A program made the translations under genes and the position numbers. Source: Hyphomicrobiales bacterium (GTDB lineage: Bacteria; Pseudomonadota; Alphaproteobacteria; Rhizobiales; Afifellaceae). Taken from it: a stretch of 8,564 bases of DNA. Shown here in pieces: positions 1 to 6,042 of this stretch (the stretch's first letter is position 1; each line of letters opens with the position of its first letter). The notes beneath the pieces are model-generated. The model made no database searches. It was not told the origin of the DNA and saw nothing but the letters and a program-made list of their open reading frames with translations. The stretch is taken from positions 1 to 8,564 of the forward strand of contig JACCSN010000812.1 of the NCBI GenBank assembly GCA_013812985.1, written 5' to 3'.

Positions 1-2
1 AG

Positions 3-851
3 GGAGGCCTGGTCGCGCTGGTTCTCGCCGAGTCGGTTTGCCTTGTGAGGACGACCAGCGTTCCAACGAACGCGATGAGCCGCGTGAGCGACATATTCGC
101 GCTCCAGCTGGAGCGGATCACGCCCTTTCGCCGCGAGGATGTCTGTTTCGGATGGCGCCTGGCTCAAGCCCGCCGGAGCGGACCGAATACGCTGCTGGTG
201 CAAGCTGTCGTGAAACGGGATCTCCTGGTCGAGGCGACAGAACGGCTGTTCAAGGCGGGCTTCACGCAAGTCCGGGCAGCTTGCCGGGCGCCTGGTGAGC
301 CGGATATAGCGCTGAACCTCCCCGCGGAGCTATCGCGACCCAGGTCCAAGCTCTTTCTAGGGCTGCGCGCCGCCAGCCACGTTGGCGCTTTCGTGACCCT
401 TCTCGCCATGGGCGGCTTGGTCTTCACCGCTTTCGCCAAGCAGCACAAGGCGCTGGCTGCCTTGAGCCATGAGGTCGGCGCCGCGCAGGCGGCCGCCGAG
501 GAGGTTCGTCGGACATACGACTCGGCATTGGCTTCCGGACAGCAGGTTTGGACCTTGCAGGAGCGGAGAACGGCGACGCCCACCGTCGCCGCCATGCTGG
601 AGGAGGTCACCCGGGTACTCCCTGACACGGCTTGGATCACCGATTTCCGGATCGATGGCCGGCAACTTACGATTACCGGCTTCGCGGAGTCCGCCGCTGA
701 TCTGATGCCGGCGGTGGAAGGGTCCGACCTCTTCGCAAATGCCGAGTTCGTCTCGCCCGTCGTGCGCGCGCCCAGGGAGGATAGCGATCGGTTCAACATC
801 AGCTTCCAGGCTGTGGGCTTCGACACTCCTGCCGAAGGTGCGCGGCAATGA
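3..851 (+). CDS. gspL: Type II secretion inner-membrane protein GspL (PilN-like), 5' partial
   Basis: GspL recruits the ATPase GspE to the inner membrane and pairs with GspM. The frame is open from base 3 to the TGA at 849-851, giving 282 visible residues. A GTG at 45 could act as a start, but the codons before it continue the family-like stretch (VALVLAESVCLV leading into a LERITPFRREDV motif), so the true start lies upstream and the gene is cut by the window edge. Visible parts: the end of the cytoplasmic domain (to about residue 110), one membrane helix (about 125-145), an Ala/Glu-rich probable coiled coil (about 146-180), then a small ferredoxin-like periplasmic domain typical of PilN/GspL (DTAWITDFRIDGRQLTITG region). 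It overlaps gspM by four bases (ATGA). Whether an actin-like PilM half lies upstream cannot be seen. The role is inferred from architecture plus the T2SS context; a PilN label would also fit. Confidence 0.85.
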   Translation, partial: GGLVALVLAESVCLVRTTSVPTNAMSRVSDIFALQLERITPFRREDVCFGWRLAQARRSGPNTLLVQAVVKRDLLVEATERLFKAGFTQVRAACRAPGEPDIALNLPAELSRPRSKLFLGLRAASHVGAFVTLLAMGGLVFTAFAKQHKALAALSHEVGAAQAAAEEVRRTYDSALASGQQVWTLQERRTATPTVAAMLEEVTRVLPDTAWITDFRIDGRQLTITGFAESAADLMPAVEGSDLFANAEFVSPVVRAPREDSDRFNISFQAVGFDTPAEGARQ

Positions 852-1426
852 TGGGTCGGTTCCGCCGCGGGCGCGGTCTGGCGCTCGTCATCCTGGCCGG
901 CCTCGTCCTCGCCGCCGGGTGGCTCGTGGGCGCGCTCCATTCTAATTATCGAGACAATCAGGCGCAGATCGCAGCGAGTCTGCTGTTGCTGCAGAGATAC
1001 CGCGGGATCGCTGCGCAGGCTGATGCGGTTGACCGATGGGCCGCCGAGATCGCCAGCGGTCGCGAGGACGAGGCGTTTCTCGTCGGCGAGAGCGCCGGAT
1101 TGATCGGGGCCGCCTTGCAGTCGCGCATCGCCGACATCGCGAACGGGAACGGCGCCGACCTCACGAGCTTCCGCGCGATCGAGCCGGCGACGAAGGATGG
1201 ACTTCTCGATCTCGCCGTCGAGGTCCAGCTCAGCGGGCGTCTTGCCGGCGTGCAAGCCACGCTGGAAGGCATCGAGAGCGCAGCGCCTCTTCTGTTTGTT
1301 GAGAGGGCCGAGATCCGGGCAAGTCAGCGCGCCAGCCTCGAAGGTTCGGAAGAGGCGCTGCTCGACGTGCAGCTGGAGGTTCACGGCTTCATGCGCGCCG
1401 ATGCGGCGGGTGGCCCGGAGCGCTAG
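848..1426 (+). CDS. gspM: Type II secretion protein GspM, subtype b
   Basis: GspM is a bitopic inner-membrane protein of the assembly platform that binds GspL and stabilises it. The 192-residue product has a basic N-terminus (MMGRFRRGRG), one membrane helix at about 10-30, a helical/coiled stretch (about 35-70), and a periplasmic domain with a ferredoxin-like pattern (residues about 75-185). The size and form match the GspM subtype-b family (PilO-like), known from proteobacterial T2SS loci. Sequence conservation in this family is low, so position between GspL and GspN/GspD carries much of the weight. The ATG at 848 overlaps the gspL stop (ATGA) and has AAGGTG at 835-840, seven bases upstream. 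A second ATG follows directly at 851, so the start may be one codon later. Confidence 0.85.
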   Translation: MMGRFRRGRGLALVILAGLVLAAGWLVGALHSNYRDNQAQIAASLLLLQRYRGIAAQADAVDRWAAEIASGREDEAFLVGESAGLIGAALQSRIADIANGNGADLTSFRAIEPATKDGLLDLAVEVQLSGRLAGVQATLEGIESAAPLLFVERAEIRASQRASLEGSEEALLDVQLEVHGFMRADAAGGPER

Positions 1427-1431
1427 GCCCC

Positions 1432-1986
1432 ATGCGTTATGTCCGGCCTCTCTGCGTCGCGACAGGTTGGGCATGTTGCAGCGTCGCGTCGGTCATGTCG
1501 CTGGTCGTCCTCGCTCGCGCCCCGTTGGCGAGCTTGCCCGAAGCGCCAGCGACTCGTCAGCTAGACCTTCGGTCACCGCGGGCCGACATCGTTCCTGGTC
1601 GCCGGCAGGCGAGCAGCCATGAGATGCTGGCGCGTCCGGTCTTCTCGCCGACGCGGCGTCCTTTCGTTCCTCCCGAGCCGGAGGCCCTTCCGCCAGAAGA
1701 CCTCCCCACCGTGGTTTATGAGGAGGAACCCGCCGAGCCGAGCCCACAGGCAGATCAGATCGCGCTCAGCGGAGTGTATATCGATGCAGACACCCGCCGG
1801 GCCTTCATCGTCTCGCCGTCGGTGCCGGAAGGCGAATGGCTTTCGATCGGTGCAGGTGTGAGCGGTTGGACCCTGACGAAAATCGATCCGGGCTCGGTCA
1901 CGATCTCAGCTCCGCCGCAAGAGGTCACTTTGCAACTTTATGGGGACAAAGGCGAATTTATTGATCGGAATGATGGAGTCGATTAG
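1432..1986 (+). CDS. gspN: GspN/GspC-like inner-membrane clamp protein (PilP-like HR domain)
   Basis: This 184-residue protein probably links the inner-membrane platform to the N-domains of the GspD secretin. It has one membrane helix at about 7-29, a conserved ARPVFSPTRRPF motif at 66-78 (the 'RP(L/V)FSPxRRP' signature of alphaproteobacterial GspN), a Pro/Glu-rich linker (79-106), and a small beta domain at about 107-170 (ALSGVYID..RRAFIV..WLSIGAGVSGWTLTKI). That domain has the pattern of the GspC homology region / PilP fold. No PDZ domain follows, unlike classical GspC. The gene starts five bases after gspM and ends 50 bases before the probable gspD start. GGAG at 1417-1420 is a rather distant ribosome site (11 bases). 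Databases usually label such proteins GspN; functionally it may be the GspC equivalent. Family assignment is from pattern recognition; the GspC-like role is inference. Confidence 0.75.
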   Translation: MRYVRPLCVATGWACCSVASVMSLVVLARAPLASLPEAPATRQLDLRSPRADIVPGRRQASSHEMLARPVFSPTRRPFVPPEPEALPPEDLPTVVYEEEPAEPSPQADQIALSGVYIDADTRRAFIVSPSVPEGEWLSIGAGVSGWTLTKIDPGSVTISAPPQEVTLQLYGDKGEFIDRNDGVD

Positions 1987-2024
1987 AGAATCGGTCCAAG
2001 TTGGCTAGCTGATTCCTAGGATCG

Positions 2025-2029
2025 GGTGA
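2025..2029 (+). promoter_or_regulatory. Probable ribosome binding site of gspD
   Basis: GGTGA pairs with the 16S rRNA tail (the downstream part of GGAGGTGATC). It lies seven bases before CTG 2037 and four before CTG 2034. It supports translation beginning at one of these CTG codons, since no ATG, GTG or TTG occurs in this frame between the stop at 2010-2012 and 2268. Confidence 0.4.
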
Positions 2030-2036
2030 GCAGCTG

Positions 2037-4154
2037 CTGTCCCGTGCTTCACTCCTGTTCCTCGCCGCACTGATTGCCGGATGCGCATCGGTCTCGGATA
2101 GTCACGATTCGTGGCTCGATGGCGCCCGGAATAATGCTGTTCGCACGTTTCCGCCTCGCACTGAAACGACGCGTTTTGCGCCAGGTGGCGCCGCCGACGC
2201 GGCTGCCCCAAGACCCGCCGGCTTCTCAAGCCCTGGAAGTGGTGAGTTCACGCGGCAAGCAGCCTCCGTGGAGGAGCTTCCGACCTCCACGGGAGAGCCG
2301 GGCGTCACTCTGAACCTCGTGAACGTGCCGATCAACCAGGCGGCCAAGACCGTTCTTGGTGAAGTGCTTGGCCTGAACTTCGTGGTCGACGACCGGGTGC
2401 AGGGGGCGATCTCCGTTCAGACCACGAAGCCGATCTCCAAGGAGGCTCTCATCGACCTCTTCGAGACCGTCCTGCGCAGTCGTGGGGCGGCGATCGTGGA
2501 AGATGGCGGATTCTATCGCATCCTCCCTTTGGAGGACGCGCGGGTCGGGCTGCCGGACGCGCAGGAGCGCGCGCAGGGCAGGATCGGGCCCGGCCTGGCG
2601 GTCCAGATCGTGCCGGTGGCGTATGTCTCGGCGGAGGAGATGCGCGGCATCCTGGAGCCGATCGCGCCGGCCGGCGGCGTGCTCCGGATCGATGGCAGGC
2701 GCAATTTGATCGTCATCGCCGGCACAGCCTCCGAGCTCAACTCGATGCGGGAGGCCATCGAGCTGTTCGACGTCGACTGGATGAAGGGGATGTCCTTCGC
2801 GCTGCATCCTCTGAAGAGCGCCGAGCCGACGGCGGTGGCCAGTGAGCTCGATACGATCTTCGACACCGCCGAGGGACCGTCGAAGCAGATGGTCCGGTTC
2901 GTGCCGAATAAAAGGCTGAACGCGGTGCTCGTCATCTCATCGCGTCCGCGATATCTGGCCGAGGCTGCGTCCTGGATAGCGCGGCTGGACCAGGTGGCTG
3001 ACGCCCAGGCGGACAAGCTTGTGGTCTACCAGGTCCACAACAGATCGGCGTCCGAACTCGCGCCGATCCTGACCTCCGTGTTCAGTCGCGCGGGACGCGC
3101 TTCGCCCCAGCTCGACGGCGACGTCGCACCGGCCCTTGAGCCTGTCGAGATCGAGGCGAGCGGGGACGATGTCATCGCCGAGCCGCCGATCGTCGAAGCG
3201 CCGCCGACGATCCCGCCGAATTCGGACAATGCTGCGCCTGGCATCACGGCGGATGAGGCGGACAATTCCCTGTTGATCTATGCCTCCGCTGAGCAGCACG
3301 AGCGCATCGAGGACGTGCTCGGCCGCCTGGATCGGCTACCGACGCAGGTGCTTCTCGAAGCCACGATCGCCGAGGTTTCGCTCGGCGATGACCTGCGCTT
3401 CGGCTTGAGGTGGTTTCTGGAAAGCGGCAACTTCGCGGGAAACCTGACGGACGCCGAGAGCGGCGGCATCGGCTCGGTGTTCCCGGGGTTCTCGTTCCTG
3501 TTCTCCACCGGCAACACCCAGGCGGTCCTGAGCGCGCTGTCGAGCGTCACCGACGTGAAGATCGTCTCGTCGCCGACGCTGATGGTGCTGGACAACAAGA
3601 AAGCCACCCTCCAGGTCGGCGATCAGGTTCCGATCGTCACTCAAACGGCCCGCAGCACGACCGATGGCGACGCAGCCATCGTCAACTCCGTCGAGCTTCG
3701 CGACACGGGGGTGATCCTGGTCGTCCAGCCGCACGTCAACGAGAGCGGGCGCGTCGTCCTGGACATTCAGCAGGAGGTGAGCACCGTGGTGCAGACGACC
3801 ACCTCGGGCATCGACTCCCCGACGATCCGCCAGCGGAAGATATCGACCACGATCGTCGTGGGCGACGGGGAGAGCCTGGCGCTCGGGGGACTCATTCAGG
3901 ACCGCAATGTCCAGCGCCGGGCAAAGGTGCCTGTGATCGGCGACATCCCGGTTGTCGGTAACGCCTTCCGCCGCAAGGAGGACAGCGTGGAGCGGACCGA
4001 GCTGATCATCCTGATCAGGCCGCGCATCGTTCATGATGTCGAGGAGGCCCGCACGATCACCGAGGATTTTCGCGATGGGCTCGTTCTCACCGCGCCCGCC
4101 GACCGCGATCCGCTTGAGACAATGGAGCGCGACGCCGGACGCGCCCTGAACTGA
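2037..4154 (+). CDS. gspD: Type II secretion outer-membrane secretin GspD, probable lipoprotein, non-canonical CTG start
   Basis: GspD forms the outer-membrane pore of the T2SS. From CTG 2037 the product is 705 residues: signal peptide with lipobox IAGC (Cys16), a Ser/Pro/Ala-rich linker of about 73 residues, N0 (about 90-170), N1 (about 185-250), N2 (about 252-322), N3 (about 326-440, interrupted by an acidic, Pro-rich loop at about 350-395), then the secretin barrel (about 440-665) with the hallmark VPVIGDIPVVGNAFR at 631-645 and ELIILIRPRIV at its end. The short C-terminal tail shows no clear pilotin-binding domain. The first canonical start is GTG 2268, but starting there leaves no export signal and begins almost at N0. 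The same frame runs open upstream to a stop at 2010-2012 and encodes a convincing signal peptide. Either CTG (2034 or 2037) is the start, or a small indel hides a GTG start near 2026. Identity as GspD is very sure; the start is tentative. PilQ is the alternative, but the neighbours are T2SS. Confidence 0.96.
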   Translation: MSRASLLFLAALIAGCASVSDSHDSWLDGARNNAVRTFPPRTETTRFAPGGAADAAAPRPAGFSSPGSGEFTRQAASVEELPTSTGEPGVTLNLVNVPINQAAKTVLGEVLGLNFVVDDRVQGAISVQTTKPISKEALIDLFETVLRSRGAAIVEDGGFYRILPLEDARVGLPDAQERAQGRIGPGLAVQIVPVAYVSAEEMRGILEPIAPAGGVLRIDGRRNLIVIAGTASELNSMREAIELFDVDWMKGMSFALHPLKSAEPTAVASELDTIFDTAEGPSKQMVRFVPNKRLNAVLVISSRPRYLAEAASWIARLDQVADAQADKLVVYQVHNRSASELAPILTSVFSRAGRASPQLDGDVAPALEPVEIEASGDDVIAEPPIVEAPPTIPPNSDNAAPGITADEADNSLLIYASAEQHERIEDVLGRLDRLPTQVLLEATIAEVSLGDDLRFGLRWFLESGNFAGNLTDAESGGIGSVFPGFSFLFSTGNTQAVLSALSSVTDVKIVSSPTLMVLDNKKATLQVGDQVPIVTQTARSTTDGDAAIVNSVELRDTGVILVVQPHVNESGRVVLDIQQEVSTVVQTTTSGIDSPTIRQRKISTTIVVGDGESLALGGLIQDRNVQRRAKVPVIGDIPVVGNAFRRKEDSVERTELIILIRPRIVHDVEEARTITEDFRDGLVLTAPADRDPLETMERDAGRALN
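2040..2084 (+). other. Lipoprotein signal peptide of GspD
   Basis: In the gspD frame this encodes an Arg-containing start, a hydrophobic core (LLFLAALIAG) and Cys at 2082-2084. IAGC fits the lipobox consensus for signal peptidase II. The residue after Cys is Ala rather than Asp, which by the enterobacterial +2 rule favours outer-membrane sorting. This would suit a liposecretin, as known for HxcQ of Pseudomonas aeruginosa. Confidence 0.65.
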
Positions 4155-4172
4155 TCATAGCGAAAAGATCAG
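4151..4172 (+). other. Small inverted repeat spanning the gspD stop
   Basis: CTGATC (4151-4156) and GATCAG (4167-4172) form a perfect six-base stem with a ten-base loop, including the gspD TGA stop. No T-tract follows, so it is not a normal intrinsic terminator. It could be a weak mRNA stability or attenuation element between gspD and gspE, or chance. Confidence 0.25.
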
Positions 4173-4195
4173 GAGCCATGATCGCCGGAGGCACG

Positions 4196-4282
4196 ATGGC
4201 GCGGAACCCGGGAACAACCTTCGCCGGCTCGGTCGTCCCAAGCGCCGCGAGAAGGTCGGAGCGACGGAGGCGGGGAGGTTGA
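4196..4282 (+). CDS. Possible 28-codon leader ORF before gspE
   Basis: An ATG at 4196 follows GGAGG (4187-4191) by four bases and encodes 28 residues ending in a very basic RRSERRRRGG tail. An in-frame ATG at 4178 would give 34 residues. The stop TGA (4280-4282) overlaps another ATG at 4282, so translation could pass to the next micro-ORF. I recognise no family. It sits in the only sizeable gap of the operon, and chance occurrence in GC-rich DNA is quite possible. Confidence 0.2.
   Translation: MARNPGTTFAGSVVPSAARRSERRRRGG
4274..4279 (+). promoter_or_regulatory. Strong ribosome binding site upstream of gspE
   Basis: GGAGGT is the strongest Shine-Dalgarno match in the window. It sits six bases before ATG 4286 but about 47 bases before the gspE ATG at 4327. 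It therefore seems to serve the 14-residue ORF that overlaps gspE, not gspE itself. Confidence 0.5.
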
Positions 4283-4285
4283 TGG

Positions 4286-4330
4286 ATGGCTGACCTCTTC
4301 TTGAAGCGCAGCCGGAATGGGTCGGCATGA
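4286..4330 (+). CDS. Possible 14-residue leader peptide coupled to gspE
   Basis: ATG 4286, with an ideal GGAGGT upstream, encodes MADLFLKRSRNGSA. Its stop TGA at 4328-4330 overlaps the gspE start (ATGA at 4327-4330). The arrangement suggests translational coupling, since gspE has only a weak ribosome site of its own. The alternative is that this is the genuine N-terminus of GspE, split off by a one-base frameshift. There is no homology that I can recognise. Confidence 0.35.
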   Translation: MADLFLKRSRNGSA

Positions 4331-6042
4331 GCTCAGCCGGGCTCCCGCGCGAATTGGCGGACGGCGGGTCCGCGGAGCGCTTCATCGCGTTCATGGTCGG
4401 TCGCGCCATGCTGGAAGCGGGGGCGGCGGATCGCGCCCGCGGCGCCATGGAGCGATCCGGGCAGCCGGTCGACACCGTGCTTTCGGAGCTGGGCCTGATG
4501 GGCGAGGCCGGCCTGGCCGAAGCGCAGGCTGCATTCCTGGACGTGCCTGTCACCAGACGGGAGGACTACCCGGAAGATCCGGTTTTGGTCGAGGGTCTGT
4601 CGCCGGAATTTCTCCAGGCAGCAGGATTGCTGCCCTTGGGCATGGACCAGGATGGCCTGACCTTGGCGACGGCGCGCCCTTTGGAATCCGACGCGATCCG
4701 GTCGATCGCGTTCTTCCTCGATGTGCCGGTCCGCATGCGGGTGGCGCTCCGCAGCGAGATCGAGGCCGCGCTGAGGAGCCTTTACGGCGACAGCCGATCC
4801 GAGGGGGAGCTAGACGCAAATAGCCCCGCCGACGCGGCTGAGGACGACGTCGAGCGCCTCAAGGATTTCGCGCGGGAGGCGCCGATCATCCGGCTTGTCA
4901 CGCGCCTGGTCTCCGAGGCGGCGGAAGGCGGAGCGTCGGACATCCACCTGGAGCCGACAGCCAGTGAGCTGCGGGTCCGTCGGCGGGTCGACGGGGCGCT
5001 GAACACCACCGAGGCGATCGGCCGCGGCTTGATGGCCGGGGTGGTGACGCGGATCAAGATCCTGGCGAACCTCAACATCGCGGAACGGCGGCTCCCGCAG
5101 GACGGGCGCATGCGGATCGCCGTCAAGGGCCGCGACCTCGACATCCGCGTCTCGACGACGCCGACGCTCAACGGGGAAAGCGTGGTCCTGCGCATCCTCG
5201 ACAGGGCAAGCGTCCCGCTGAGCTTCTCGGCGCTCGGCTTTTCGCCCGTCGAGGAAACCGCGATCCGCGATTTGATCCGCAACCCGAACGGCATCGTGCT
5301 GGTCACCGGCCCGACGGGAAGCGGCAAGACCACGACGCTCTACGCGGCCCTCCTGGAGCTCAATCGCGAGGACACCAAGATCTTCACGGTGGAAGATCCG
5401 ATCGAATATCAATTGCCCGGCATCAGCCAGATGCAGGTGAAATCCAATGTAGGCCTGGATTTCGCAGCCTGCCTTCGATCCATTCTCCGGCAGGACCCGG
5501 ACATCGTCATGGTTGGCGAGATCCGGGACGCGGAGACGGCCCGGATCGCCATCCAGGCCGCGCTCACCGGGCATCTCGTCCTGTCGACCTTGCACACCAA
5601 CAGCGCGGCTGCCTCGATCACGCGGCTGCTCGATATGGGCATCGATGGGTATCTGGTCGCCTCGACGATACGAGGGATTGTCGCGCAGCGCCTCGTCAGG
5701 CGGATCTGTTCAGCCTGCGGCGCTCCGGAGGCCTTGCACCCGTCCGTCGCCGCGCAGCTTGGTCAAGAGGCGGATGGCGCGGGACCGATCTCGGCGCCGC
5801 GGGCGGTCGGCTGCCGCGCCTGCAATTTCACCGGATATTCCGGCCGAACGACAATCGCCGAGATCCTGACGATCGACCCCGGGCTCCGCGCGCTGATCCT
5901 TGAGCGTGCGCCGGAAGAAAGGATCGAGGAGCAGGCTCGGGCGGCGGGCGCCGCGTCGCTTGGTCGAAGCGGTCTGGCAAAGGCTCTTCGCGGCGAGACG
6001 ACGATCGAGGAGATCCTTCGCATCACCCGGATCGAGCGCTGA
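4327..6042 (+). CDS. gspE: Type II secretion cytoplasmic ATPase GspE
   Basis: GspE hydrolyses ATP at the cytoplasmic face to power pseudopilus assembly. The 571-residue product has an N-terminal T2SSE_N/MshEN-like helical region (about 15-155, which contacts GspL in known systems), the GGASDIHLEP motif at 201-210, Walker A GPTGSGKT at 328-335 (Lys334), the Asp box TVEDPIEY at 354-361, Walker B around DIVMVGEIRD at 392-401 (Glu398), and the His box TGHLVLSTLHT at 414-424 (His416, His423). The C-terminal metal-binding domain is intact, with CSAC at 461-464 and CRAC at 496-499. These cysteines are typical of GspE/PilB-class ATPases and are lacking in PilT. The ATG at 4327 is the first start after an in-frame stop at 4291-4293 and overlaps an upstream micro-ORF (ATGA); its own ribosome site is weak. 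The gspE stop overlaps the gspF start (TGATG). Confidence 0.97.
   Translation: MSSAGLPRELADGGSAERFIAFMVGRAMLEAGAADRARGAMERSGQPVDTVLSELGLMGEAGLAEAQAAFLDVPVTRREDYPEDPVLVEGLSPEFLQAAGLLPLGMDQDGLTLATARPLESDAIRSIAFFLDVPVRMRVALRSEIEAALRSLYGDSRSEGELDANSPADAAEDDVERLKDFAREAPIIRLVTRLVSEAAEGGASDIHLEPTASELRVRRRVDGALNTTEAIGRGLMAGVVTRIKILANLNIAERRLPQDGRMRIAVKGRDLDIRVSTTPTLNGESVVLRILDRASVPLSFSALGFSPVEETAIRDLIRNPNGIVLVTGPTGSGKTTTLYAALLELNREDTKIFTVEDPIEYQLPGISQMQVKSNVGLDFAACLRSILRQDPDIVMVGEIRDAETARIAIQAALTGHLVLSTLHTNSAAASITRLLDMGIDGYLVASTIRGIVAQRLVRRICSACGAPEALHPSVAAQLGQEADGAGPISAPRAVGCRACNFTGYSGRTTIAEILTIDPGLRALILERAPEERIEEQARAAGAASLGRSGLAKALRGETTIEEILRITRIER

Noticed and set aside
164..1474. Long 436-codon open frame on the minus strand
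   Set aside because: It lies antisense to gspL/gspM, has low-complexity Arg/Ala/Ser content with no recognisable domain, and is a shadow of third-position GC bias.
1961..1989. Promoter-like TTGATC, 17 bases, TAGAGA ahead of gspD
   Set aside because: Only four of six and three of six consensus matches, in an AT-richer patch at the end of gspN. Too weak to call, although an internal gspD promoter is not excluded.
3336..4034. 232-codon minus-strand frame inside gspD
   Set aside because: Its composition (Asp/Arg/His-rich) is that of an antisense shadow, and the + strand frame encodes an unmistakable secretin.
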